Positions 33,955 to 42,974 of a DNA stretch of 43,066 nt are shown here, piece by piece. The notes below the pieces were generated by a model. It was not told where the DNA came from and did not search any database. It saw nothing but the letters and a program-made list of their open reading frames with translations. The DNA is from Peptostreptococcaceae bacterium (GTDB lineage: Bacteria > Bacillota > Clostridia > Peptostreptococcales > Filifactoraceae). The stretch spans positions 1-43,066 of the forward strand of contig JAUNKE010000012.1 of the NCBI GenBank assembly GCA_030532905.1, in the 5' to 3' direction. How positions within the stretch are numbered: the first letter of the stretch is position 1; every line of letters starts with the position of its first letter. A program made the position numbers and the translations under genes.

Positions 33955-35775
33955 TTATTTATGCGCAATCGGTTCAGGTGCCGTCAACTGCAAGTCCGCC
34001 CAGCTGATATATGGGCTGTCTGCGGTCGGATAGCTCCAATCATACATTTTCACACGATTGTTCACGGTTCGAATATTGGTTCGATATTGAATCGGAATAA
34101 CCGGTGCATTATCAATCATATATTGCTCGAAACGCTTGTAAGCATCATTTCTGAAACTTTCATCAAAAGCTTTTTCGGAATTGATATCTTTCAGAATCTG
34201 CTCAAGTTCATCCGAAGTATGTCTTGAGTAGTTAAACAAAGCATACTTGCCGTATAGTCCCGATGGCTCCGGATTACTTCCGGTTGACCATGCACCCATG
34301 TAAACATCAATTTCAGGATCATCCGCTTCCACTTTGTCGTAGAATGCGTTAAACTCTATCGTTCTTCCGGTCGCAAGTACGGCATCCAATCCGATATCTT
34401 GCCATGATTGCGTATAGAACAATGCCAAACTGTCACCCAAATCTCCGTTTTCCATTGTCGCCACATTGATTTGCAATTTGGAACCGTCCGGTTTTTCTCT
34501 GTAACCGTCACCGTCCACATCTTTGTAGCCCGCATCATCCAAAATCTTTATCGCTTTATCTCTGTCATAAAGAATGGCATTCTCATTATCGGTGTGGAAG
34601 TTTTTGAACGCCGGCGGAATAAGTGAATTCGCCGGTCCGCGAAGTCCATTATACAATCGGTCACTCATCGACTTCATATCGAGCGCATGTCCCATGGCAT
34701 GTCTTAGATTCACATCTCCCATCTTTGCATTCGGGTCGGTTACCACTTCTTTTTTCTCAGTATCCCATTTTCCAAGCTTAAATCCGACATAGCTGTAAAC
34801 CAATGCGGAACGACCGACGACTTTAATATTGTTAAAGTCTTTGATTTGGTCATACTTATCGGTTGGATAAGAGTCGATTACCAAGTCATATTTTCCGGTT
34901 TTTACCGCTTCCGCAATCGCATCCGGATGCACCACTTCGATGGAAACTTCAGGAATATTTACTTTTCCTTTCCAGTAATGCTCATTAGCTTTGAAAAGAA
35001 CTTTCTCGCCCGGAATGGTTTCTACTATATAATATGGTCCGCATGACAATGGATTTTTACGAACCGCATCGGAAGATTCCAAATCCTTAACGGCAATTCC
35101 TTCCAACTGATGCGCAGGCACAACTTCCGGTGCAATTCCCGCTCCCCACAGAATACTCGGATTCATTTCCTTGAATGTAATTTCAACCGTCTTATCGTCA
35201 ACTACTTTCAAGCCGGAAATCTCTTTTGCTTTTCCTTCATTATATTCTTCCATTCCGACGACATTTCTGAATTCGGAGTCAAAACGCACGCCGGTATAGT
35301 CTTTGTCCGCAATAATTTTGTAATAGTAAACAAAGTCTTTTGCAGTTACCGGCGTTCCGTCATTCCAAGTGTATTTGTCATGAATTTTGACGGTCGCCTT
35401 TTTCGCTTCTCTATCGACGCTCAGCGTCATCGCGCCGCCTTCAGCAAATTTAAAGTCTTCGTCGGTTTTGAAAGCGCCCCACATGGTCGGCGTTGCAATC
35501 GCCGAGTCATACGCGTCATCGTAAAGAGCGATGTTGAACATCCCTTTGAACGGTGATGAAGATACGAGTCCGACCATCAGACGACCGCCTTCAATCGGCT
35601 CTCCTTCATTTTCAACCTTCGTCGGTAAATCAACGCTCATCTGAGTAACTTCTTTTTCTTTGTTCTCAGCCGGCGGTTGATTTTCTCCGCTCGGAGCTTT
35701 GGTATCGCCCCCGCAGGCGGTAAGTAGCATCATTCCTGCCGCCAATGCGGCAAGTGTTCTCTTGAGTCTTTTCAT
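33955..35775 (-). CDS. oppA: Oligopeptide-binding lipoprotein (second of three)
   Basis: A 606-residue family-5 solute-binding protein with signal peptide and lipobox LLTAC (Cys21). It is most similar to the copy at 36606: long identical runs include DVNLRHAMGHALDMKSMSD and GLRGPANSLIPP. The start at 35775 gives the M-K-R-L-K signal peptide with GGAGG upstream; a longer in-frame start would put 16 charged and Cys-containing residues before the signal. It has its own promoter 230 bases upstream and a terminator, so it is a separate transcript from the main opp operon. Confidence 0.92.
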   Translation of the reverse strand: MKRLKRTLAALAAGMMLLTACGGDTKAPSGENQPPAENKEKEVTQMSVDLPTKVENEGEPIEGGRLMVGLVSSSPFKGMFNIALYDDAYDSAIATPTMWGAFKTDEDFKFAEGGAMTLSVDREAKKATVKIHDKYTWNDGTPVTAKDFVYYYKIIADKDYTGVRFDSEFRNVVGMEEYNEGKAKEISGLKVVDDKTVEITFKEMNPSILWGAGIAPEVVPAHQLEGIAVKDLESSDAVRKNPLSCGPYYIVETIPGEKVLFKANEHYWKGKVNIPEVSIEVVHPDAIAEAVKTGKYDLVIDSYPTDKYDQIKDFNNIKVVGRSALVYSYVGFKLGKWDTEKKEVVTDPNAKMGDVNLRHAMGHALDMKSMSDRLYNGLRGPANSLIPPAFKNFHTDNENAILYDRDKAIKILDDAGYKDVDGDGYREKPDGSKLQINVATMENGDLGDSLALFYTQSWQDIGLDAVLATGRTIEFNAFYDKVEADDPEIDVYMGAWSTGSNPEPSGLYGKYALFNYSRHTSDELEQILKDINSEKAFDESFRNDAYKRFEQYMIDNAPVIPIQYRTNIRTVNNRVKMYDWSYPTADSPYISWADLQLTAPEPIAHK

Positions 35776-36539
35776 ACTCTCCTCCTTTACATCATCCCTA
35801 CAACAGACCTCTTCGATTCCCATAAAAATCGGCTCGAAAATTCAAGCGGAATTGCTCGTCTGTCACAAAGATAGCATCATGAGGAAAATTTATTTCAAAA
35901 ATATCACAAATTTTTTACTGAGTTTGTAGGTAGTGTTAATAAACCAATGATTTTTTTGTAAATTTATTTTCCACATAATGACTTTATATGCTATCTTTTA
36001 ATACTTAATTTACCATTCTTTTGTTGTTTCGTCAAGATATTTCGATAATTTAGACTCAAGCTGATGAAAACAAATTTTTCTTTTTATAAATATTATATTG
36101 AAACTTTCTTTTCTAAGTAAGATTAAAAATTTATTCCTAAAATTTTTTCTTTATATGTACTTGTTGTATTTAATGTATGGATGTATTTGGGAACCGGTTT
36201 GCACTTTTCAATTCCCCTCTCATTTTCAATTTCTGTTTCTCGACTCGGATTTTTTTGATTTGTAGTTTGGATCTCTTGGCTCAAGCCATCCTTTTGAATC
36301 TAATACCAAACCCATTAGAAAGAATAGTTGTCAACAATTTGTATTTTGAATAACTGTTCTTTGCTTCCCGCCATTCCTCAGGAGCAAAAAAATATTATCT
36401 TCTCTATTTAGTATAAGGTTATTCTTAATCATATCGCATACAATATTGAATTTGAAATTCTCGGCTCAGAGCTCCTTTTTAAGATTTGATTTTTTTGATT
36501 CAAAGTCAACTTTTGCACTTAGAAACTTTAGCATTTAAA
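35776..36539. other. Long AT-rich spacer between the first and second binding-protein genes
   Basis: 764 bases with no credible gene. It contains the promoter at 36007-36035 and its 225-base leader. Around 36318-36365 lies an inverted repeat (AAGAATAGTT with AACTGTTCTT, one G-T). Around 36360-36385 there is a GC-richer patch. Nothing else is recognised. The size is odd inside a transporter locus. Confidence 0.5.
36007..36035 (-). promoter_or_regulatory. Promoter of the second oppA-like gene
   Basis: On the minus strand TTGACG (36030-36035), 17 bases, TAAATT (36007-36012). Confidence 0.58.
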
Positions 36540-36567
36540 AAGCGTAGCGGAAACCCGCTACGCTTAA
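36540..36567 (-). terminator. Rho-independent terminator of the opp operon
   Basis: AAGCGTAGCGG and CCGCTACGCTT form an 11-bp stem with a 4-base loop, followed by TTT AAA on the minus strand. It lies about 40 bases after the stop of the first binding-protein gene. Confidence 0.88.
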
Positions 36568-36605
36568 AATACATTTTACTTATTCTTGCTGATAAGTTTC
36601 ATCAA

Positions 36606-38414
36606 TTATCCCTGATGAGCAATTGGCTCCGGAGCAGTCAATTGTAGGTCGCCCCAAGTTGAATAAGGTGCACCGTAAGACCAATCAAGTCGTTTTACAC
36701 GCTTGTTCACTGCATAGAGCTGAGTTCTATACTGAATTGGAATAACCGGTGCATTCTTAATCATAAAGTCCTCGAATCGATGGTATGCATCATTTCTAAA
36801 GTCATCATCGAATGCTTCCAATGAATTGATGTCATTCAAAATCTTATCCAATTCTTCGGATGTGAATCTTGAATAGTTGAATGCCGCTTTTCTTCCATAC
36901 AATCCGGATGGATCGGGGTTGGAACCTGTTGACCAAGCTCCCATATAAACATCGATTTCAGGGTCGTCCGCTTCTACTTTGTCATAGAATGCGTTGAATT
37001 CAATCGGTCTTCCAGTTGTAAGAACAGCATCCAATCCGATATCTTGCCATGATTGAGTGTAGAACAATGCAAGGTTATCTCCTAAATCTCCACCCGCCAT
37101 AGTCGCTACATTGATTTTTAATTTCTCTCCGTCCGGATTTTCTCTGAATCCGTCACCGTCCAAATCTTTGTATCCGGCATCGTCCAAAATCTTTATCGCT
37201 TTGTCTTTATCGAAAAGAATTGCGTTCGGATTATCTGTATGGAAGTTTTTATATACCGGTGGGATTAGTGAGTTTGCCGGTCCACGAAGTCCATGATACA
37301 AGTTGTCACTCATTGATTTCATATCGAGTGCATGACCCATTGCATGTCTTAGGTTCACATCCGCCATTTTTGCATTCGGATCGGTTACCGACTCGCCTTT
37401 TTCAGAATCCCATTTTCCAAGTTTGAAGCCCATGTAGCTGTAAGCTCTTTGCGGTCTTCCCAAGATCGTGATATTGTTCAAATCCTTGATTTGCTCATAT
37501 TTATCAGCCGGATAAGAATCGATTACCAAGTCGTATTTACCCACTTTAATCGCTTCTGCAACGGCATCCGGGCTTACCACCTCAATGGTTACTTCCGGAA
37601 TATTAACTTTTCCTTTCCAGAAATGCTCATTCGCTTTAGCAAGCACTTTTTCTCCCGGAACAATTTCCGCAATGTAGTATGGACCTGCAGAAAGCGGATT
37701 TTTACGAACTGCATCGGAAGTCTCCAAATCTTTGATTGGAATATCTTTCAACTGATGATAAGGAATCGGATCGTAAGGAATTCCGGAACCCCAAAGATGT
37801 CCGACGGACATTTCTTTGAAGTGAACCACCAATGTATGGTCATCCACAACTTCCAAGCCGGAAATTTCTTCCGATTTTCCGTCATGATAATCTTCGATTC
37901 CTACAACATTTCTCATACGATTATCAAAACGAATACCGGTGTAGTCTTTGTGTCCTATCACCTTATAATAATATATAAAGTCTTGAACTGTAACCGGCGT
38001 ACCGTCATTCCAAGTATATTTCGGGTTGATTTTTATGGTTGTCGTCTTCGCATCCTTATCTACAACCGCTGTAACCGGACCGCCTTCAGCAAGTTTGAAG
38101 TCTTCATCCGAATTGAATGAACCTCCCATGAAAGGTAACATGATGGAACTGTCGTCGCTTCCGTCGTACAATGCCCAGTTGAACATTCCTTTGAATGGTG
38201 AGCTGGATACCAAACCAACTTTCAACACACCGCCTTCAATCGGTTCTCCCTCATTCTCAACAAGTGTGCCCAGACCCAGTGAATTACTCTCCACCGGCGA
38301 TTTGTTTTCGCCGTCTTTATTCCCTGTTTCTCCGCCGGTCCCTCCACCGGTACAAGCAGTCAGAAGCATAATACCCGCCAAAAGACCGGCAAGCGATTTT
38401 TGTAGCCTCTTCAT
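36606..38414 (-). CDS. oppA: Oligopeptide-binding lipoprotein (first of three)
   Basis: A 602-residue family-5 solute-binding protein; lipobox LLTAC with Cys21, then a Gly/Thr-rich linker. It shows TTIKINPKYTWNDGTPVTVQDFIYY, AGPYYI and a DLDGDGFRENPDG loop. It begins 14 bases after oppC with AAAGGAGG, so it is the binding protein co-transcribed with the permease. That gives the order oppD-oppF-oppB-oppC-oppA, as in the lactococcal operon. A terminator follows. Peptide binding is a family-level inference. Confidence 0.93.
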   Translation of the reverse strand: MKRLQKSLAGLLAGIMLLTACTGGGTGGETGNKDGENKSPVESNSLGLGTLVENEGEPIEGGVLKVGLVSSSPFKGMFNWALYDGSDDSSIMLPFMGGSFNSDEDFKLAEGGPVTAVVDKDAKTTTIKINPKYTWNDGTPVTVQDFIYYYKVIGHKDYTGIRFDNRMRNVVGIEDYHDGKSEEISGLEVVDDHTLVVHFKEMSVGHLWGSGIPYDPIPYHQLKDIPIKDLETSDAVRKNPLSAGPYYIAEIVPGEKVLAKANEHFWKGKVNIPEVTIEVVSPDAVAEAIKVGKYDLVIDSYPADKYEQIKDLNNITILGRPQRAYSYMGFKLGKWDSEKGESVTDPNAKMADVNLRHAMGHALDMKSMSDNLYHGLRGPANSLIPPVYKNFHTDNPNAILFDKDKAIKILDDAGYKDLDGDGFRENPDGEKLKINVATMAGGDLGDNLALFYTQSWQDIGLDAVLTTGRPIEFNAFYDKVEADDPEIDVYMGAWSTGSNPDPSGLYGRKAAFNYSRFTSEELDKILNDINSLEAFDDDFRNDAYHRFEDFMIKNAPVIPIQYRTQLYAVNKRVKRLDWSYGAPYSTWGDLQLTAPEPIAHQG

Positions 38415-38428
38415 AAATTTTTCCTCCT

Positions 38429-39349
38429 TTAACCTAAACGTTGTTTTGCGTCAGATGCTCTTCTTAGAGCCTGCCCCACATAGTTTATGCTAAGCATCAT
38501 GAAGAAAATCAACAATGATGCAGGTAGCCATACATAGATTTTGTTTTGAAGTACATTGGAGTCTCTTGCGTATGAAATCAGCGTTCCCAAACTTCCTTTG
38601 TCCGGTGGAAAACCGAATCCGAGGAAAGACAGACCCGTTTCGATACCGATATTGCCGGCAAAGTTCAAAACTCCTTGCACGATGATGATTGAAATAATAT
38701 TCGGAAGGATTCCGCGCAACATAATCTTTATGTCGCTCGTTCCCATCGTCTTGGATGCGTTTACATAGTCTCTTCTCGCTTCAGAAAGCACCTTCGAGCG
38801 TACCAAACGCGCAACGCTTACCCAGTAGAAAGCACTCATTATCAACACAAAGTGATAAATCTTATAATTCGGCATAAGCGAAACGAATACGATGATAATC
38901 ATCAATGTCGGAAGAATGGATATAAAGTCGATGACTCGCATAATCCACTGATCCACTTTTCCACCGTAATAACCGGCAGTCAAGCCGACCATTATTCCGA
39001 TAACGGTTGTCAATGCGGTAATCGCAAGTCCAACCAAGATGGAGTTTCTCGCTCCCAAAATGAGCTGTCCCAAAATGGATTTTCCTGCTCTGTCCGTTCC
39101 AAGTGGGAATCCCGGACTGTTTGGTGGTAAGAAACTCTTAAAAATATCGACGCGCATAACCGCTTTGGCATCCAATTGCGATGCCCAAACAAATACAACG
39201 ATAATAAACAATGTGAATATCGCCAAGCTGAACAATGCCACCTTGTCTTTTTTAAATTCTCGAACGAGCACTTGCCATGCACTTGGGCTTTCCTGTTTTA
39301 CTTGCTTAGAAATCGCAGGTGCTTTTTTACTTTTATCTACTTTACTCAT
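38429..39349 (-). CDS. oppC: Oligopeptide ABC transporter permease OppC
   Basis: A 306-residue inner-membrane permease with six main helices and the OppC-type N-terminal extension. The coupling EAA-like loop is RRDYVNASKTMGTSDIKIMLRGILPN. FPLGTDRAGKSILGQLILGAR is the family's DxxGRD-like segment. It forms the channel with OppB. AGGAGG lies 5 bases before the ATG, 8 bases after oppB. Confidence 0.94.
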   Translation of the reverse strand: MSKVDKSKKAPAISKQVKQESPSAWQVLVREFKKDKVALFSLAIFTLFIIVVFVWASQLDAKAVMRVDIFKSFLPPNSPGFPLGTDRAGKSILGQLILGARNSILVGLAITALTTVIGIMVGLTAGYYGGKVDQWIMRVIDFISILPTLMIIIVFVSLMPNYKIYHFVLIMSAFYWVSVARLVRSKVLSEARRDYVNASKTMGTSDIKIMLRGILPNIISIIIVQGVLNFAGNIGIETGLSFLGFGFPPDKGSLGTLISYARDSNVLQNKIYVWLPASLLIFFMMLSINYVGQALRRASDAKQRLG

Positions 39350-39357
39350 TTTGCCTC

Positions 39358-40317
39358 CTACTCAATTCTGATTCTCGGGTCTACGATGGACATAATGATG
39401 TCGGATAGCACGCTACCTGTAAGAGTAAGGAAACCGTAAAGCATAATCAATGCCGTGATAACACTGTAATCTCTTGTTTGCATCGCATTCATAAACAATT
39501 GTCCCATTCCCGGATATACGAAGATGGTTTCCAAAATAATGGAACCGCCGAGCAAGCCCGTAATTGTAAATCCGAAGAAAGCCGCTATCGGAAGCAATGA
39601 GTTTCTAAAAATATGATGTGAGTACACTTTGCTGATAGGTACCCCTTTGGATCTTGCCGTTCTTACATAATCCATAGTTTTCGCATCAACAACTTCGTTA
39701 CGAAGATATTGAATCGTTCCCGTCGTACCGAGCAATGCATAAGTGATTGCCGGCAATATCATGTGATAGAATCGGCTCATGATATAAGGCAGCCCCGGCG
39801 CAACTCCTACGGCAACCGTTCCTGAAGTCGGGAACCATCCGAGCCTATAACCGAATACCAAAAGCATAATGAGATAGAGTACGAAGGATGGCATGGCAAA
39901 GCTTAGGAAGTTGTAAAATACAATCGCTCTGTCGAAAAGTGAATTGTAGTATCTTCCCGCCAACACGCCCAGCGGAATCGAAATGGCATAAAGCAAAATT
40001 GTCGCTACTAAAGAAAGATAGAAAGTATTTTTCGCTCTTTCGCCAATCATATCGATAACCGGTCTCTTATAAGTGTAGCTTCTACCCAAATCTCCTTTGA
40101 TCGCTCTTGAAATCCAATTTTTATATTGAATATGAAGCGGATCGTAGAATCCGGCTTGAATTCTCAATTCTTCGATTCGTTTCGGATCCGTCTCCGGCGT
40201 AATCAATCCGGTAAACGGGTCGCCCGGCATCGCTTTTGCAAGTGCAAAAACGAGAATGCTGAGTATAAAGAGCTGAGGTATCATTACCAAAACTCGTCGT
40301 AATACGGTTTTCCACAT
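39358..40317 (-). CDS. oppB: Oligopeptide ABC transporter permease OppB
   Basis: A 319-residue permease with six main helices. It has the OppB N-terminus (LRRVLVMIPQLFILSILVF), the AMPGDPF motif, a GDLGRSYTYKRPV stretch and the EAA loop DYVRTARSKGVPISKVYSHH. The long form, with an extra segment at about 45-75, resembles AppB/OppB of oligopeptide rather than dipeptide systems. AGGAGG lies inside the end of oppF; the intergenic gap is one base. Confidence 0.94.
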   Translation of the reverse strand: MWKTVLRRVLVMIPQLFILSILVFALAKAMPGDPFTGLITPETDPKRIEELRIQAGFYDPLHIQYKNWISRAIKGDLGRSYTYKRPVIDMIGERAKNTFYLSLVATILLYAISIPLGVLAGRYYNSLFDRAIVFYNFLSFAMPSFVLYLIMLLVFGYRLGWFPTSGTVAVGVAPGLPYIMSRFYHMILPAITYALLGTTGTIQYLRNEVVDAKTMDYVRTARSKGVPISKVYSHHIFRNSLLPIAAFFGFTITGLLGGSIILETIFVYPGMGQLFMNAMQTRDYSVITALIMLYGFLTLTGSVLSDIIMSIVDPRIRIE

Positions 40318-40318
40318 A

Positions 40319-41254
40319 TTATAAACCCTCCTTCAAAGATACATAGTGGGTGTCGCTTTTCGGTACTAAATTATACGGTCTGAAATTCTCGTCATAGTAC
40401 GCGGCAACTTGGTCATCAAATTCTTTTTCCACTTGTAGACGACGAACTTTGGAAGCTTCTCTGTCATCGGGGTTGATATGCGGAATTGCCGCAATCAATC
40501 GTTTTGTATAAATATGTTGTGGATCTTTATAAATATCTTCTCTTGTTCCCGTTTCTACGAAGCGTCCGCGATGCATAATGTAGATATGGTCGCACATGTG
40601 CTTTACTACACCGAGGTCATGCGAAATAAACAGATAGCTCAAACCATATTCCTTCTGAATATCTTTCATATAGTTGAGAACCTGCGCCTGAACGGAAAGG
40701 TCCAATGCCGATACCGGCTCGTCCGCCACAATCAATTTCGGTTTACAGGCAACCGCTCTCGCAACTCCGATACGCTGTCTCTGTCCACCGGAGAATTCGT
40801 GCGGATATTTGTAGATGGCATCGGAAGGCATACCGACAATATCAAGCAATTGATACACTCTTTGCTCCAATTCTTCCGGAGAAAGTTCTTCAAAGTTGAT
40901 AAGCGGCTCGCCGATGATATCTCGAATTCTTTTTTTCGGGTCAAGACTCGACATGGAATCCTGGAAAATCATCTGCACATCATAATTGTATTTTACGGCT
41001 TTACGAACAGACTTCTGGGTTACATCGTGACCATTATACATAATGGTACCGCCGGTTGCCTTCTCCAATCCGACGATGGCTTTTCCAATCGTGGATTTTC
41101 CGGAACCGGACTCGCCGATTAGACCGTAAGTCTTTCCTTCTTCAATATCCAAATTCACACCGTCCACCGCATAGACATAATCGACGATTCGATTAAAAAA
41201 TCCTCCGCGAATCGGAAAGTGTACTTTCAAATCTCTAATTTCTAAAAAGCTCAT
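40319..41254 (-). CDS. oppF: Oligopeptide ABC transporter ATPase OppF
   Basis: A 311-residue ABC ATPase with Walker A GESGSGKST, signature FSGGQRQRIGVARA, Walker B LIVADEPVSALDLS and switch histidine in LFISHDLGVVKH. The C-terminal IPHINPDDR segment is the oligopeptide/dipeptide ATPase tail. The start at 41254 overlaps the oppD stop (TAATG) with AGGAGG upstream; a longer in-frame start would lie inside oppD. It pairs with OppD. Confidence 0.94.
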   Translation of the reverse strand: MSFLEIRDLKVHFPIRGGFFNRIVDYVYAVDGVNLDIEEGKTYGLIGESGSGKSTIGKAIVGLEKATGGTIMYNGHDVTQKSVRKAVKYNYDVQMIFQDSMSSLDPKKRIRDIIGEPLINFEELSPEELEQRVYQLLDIVGMPSDAIYKYPHEFSGGQRQRIGVARAVACKPKLIVADEPVSALDLSVQAQVLNYMKDIQKEYGLSYLFISHDLGVVKHMCDHIYIMHRGRFVETGTREDIYKDPQHIYTKRLIAAIPHINPDDREASKVRRLQVEKEFDDQVAAYYDENFRPYNLVPKSDTHYVSLKEGL

Positions 41255-42255
41255 TAACTCTCCTCCTCTTGGAATTCGAAATTTTTCCAGCAAGTGCAAC
41301 GCACAAAATGTCCCGGAGACACTTCATGCAATACCGGATTTTGCTCATGCTCCGACTCCGGTACCCACGGAATTCGACTCGCAAAACGACATCCCGTTCT
41401 CGGAAGGTTTTTAAGCGATGGAACCATTCCTTGAATAACATGAAGCTTTTTGTCTTCGCTGTCATCCTGAGGGATGGAATTTAACAAACTTCTCGTATAT
41501 GGATGCAACGGATTCTTAAATAATTCATCCACCGGTGCTTCTTCAACAACTTGTCCCGCATACATTACACAAACACGATTTGCAACCTGCGATACTACCC
41601 CGAGGTCATGCGTAATCAAAATAACACCCGCATTGATTTCTTTTTGCAAATCAAGAATAAGGTCCAAAATCTGTGCCTGAATCGTTACATCCAGCGCAGT
41701 CGTCGGCTCATCCGCAATAATAATGTCCGGTTTACATGCAAGTGCAATCGCAATAATGATACGCTGACGCATTCCACCGGAAAGCTGATATGGAAACTGG
41801 CGACTTACACGTTCGGGATTCGGTATCCCTACCTGTTTAATAAGTTCAATTACTCGAGCTTTCCTTTGCTCCTTATTAAGATCCGTATGGTAAACTAAAC
41901 TCTCCTCAATTTGTTGCCCTACCCTTTGCAACGGATTGAGTGCCGATAGCGGATCCTGGAAAATCATTCCGATGTCTCCACCTCGAACCTTATTGTACTC
42001 ACTCTCCGTTAAGGACAAAAGATTCCTGCCCTCATAGATGATCTCCCCATCCACCGATGTGTAGTTCATGTTGTGAAGTCCAATAATTGTCGTTGCAAGT
42101 GTACTTTTTCCGCAACCTGATTCACCCACGATTGCCAAAATTTCATTTCTGCGCAGAGATATACTTACATCGTCAACCGCATTAAAGTATTCGTCTTTAA
42201 TACGAAATGCAGTTTTCATTCCTTTTACCTCTAACAGTTTTTCATTTGCCTGCAA
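41254..42255 (-). CDS. oppD: Oligopeptide ABC transporter ATPase OppD
   Basis: A 333-residue ABC ATPase with Walker A GESGCGKST, Q-loop MIFQDPLSALNP, signature LSGGMRQRIIIAIA and Walker B IIIADEPTTALDVT. The C-terminal domain carries GCRF, then VSPGHFVRCTCWKN, the cysteine-bearing tail of OppD/DppD. The start is TTG, supported by GGAGG 7 bases upstream. First gene of the opp operon; the promoter region is marked by an 18-base tandem duplication. Confidence 0.93.
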   Translation of the reverse strand: MQANEKLLEVKGMKTAFRIKDEYFNAVDDVSISLRRNEILAIVGESGCGKSTLATTIIGLHNMNYTSVDGEIIYEGRNLLSLTESEYNKVRGGDIGMIFQDPLSALNPLQRVGQQIEESLVYHTDLNKEQRKARVIELIKQVGIPNPERVSRQFPYQLSGGMRQRIIIAIALACKPDIIIADEPTTALDVTIQAQILDLILDLQKEINAGVILITHDLGVVSQVANRVCVMYAGQVVEEAPVDELFKNPLHPYTRSLLNSIPQDDSEDKKLHVIQGMVPSLKNLPRTGCRFASRIPWVPESEHEQNPVLHEVSPGHFVRCTCWKNFEFQEEES

Positions 42256-42434
42256 ACTTTCTCCTCCTTTTCAACCTAGTTTTCGTTCTTATTGTAAATG
42301 TGTAAAATCGCTCTTGTGTAACCAAACTGCTCACAGACGATTGCCGGTAGTTGTATAAGTAAACCGCTTGAAAAACAAACCGCTTTATTCATAGCTCATC
42401 AATATCCGTTGAAAATATTCCTGCAATCGTTTTA

Positions 42435-42470
42435 TAATATTACACTTATTACTAATATTACACTTATTTA
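42435..42470. repeat. 18-base tandem duplication at the opp promoter
   Basis: Two adjacent copies of TAATATTACACTTATT plus two variable bases. Each copy supplies a TGTAATAT-like -10 candidate on the minus strand. Confidence 0.75.
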
Positions 42471-42484
42471 TACCTAAAAGTCAA
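42455..42484 (-). promoter_or_regulatory. Candidate promoter of the opp operon
   Basis: On the minus strand TTGACT (42479-42484), then TAATAT at 18 bases (42455-42460) or TGTAAT at 16 bases. The -10 lies in the upstream copy of the tandem duplication. About 200 bases before oppD. Confidence 0.5.
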
Positions 42485-42974
42485 GATATTAGCAATCCAA
42501 AGTTGCAAAAAAGTTGTATTTTTATTTTTTGTAATACTGCTATTTTGTTTTCTCTTACGCAAAATAATTTAATTTCCGTTGCATTATTTTTCCAAAATCC
42601 ATTTTTTTGCAATTTATATTTCAATTTTCATTTCATTCTAAGGCTTGCAAATCCGACATTCTTTATTTATTTTGGATTTTTATGCAAAAAAATGTCGCTT
42701 TTTCGGTTTTCAATTTTTATATATATCGTAAACATATAATAATTTGAACAGCAATCCCAAAATTTGTTTTGACAGACATTATTTTTATTTTGTGTCGTAA
42801 TTGCGGACAGAAAAAAATTTTTTTGAATTCTAATCCACTTTTACCGACGAATTTTCAATTGTTTTGCTGTTTTTGATTTCGGCTGTGACTTTCAAATTCG
42901 GATTATATTATTCAATGGCGTTGATAAATGCCTTCGAATGCGATTCGAATTCAACTTGATGTTTCGGTCGGGGG

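Noticed and set aside
42503-42739. 78-codon plus-strand frame near the right edge
   Set aside because: Composition is Phe/Ile/Asn-biased, typical of non-coding AT-rich DNA; no ribosome site or promoter.
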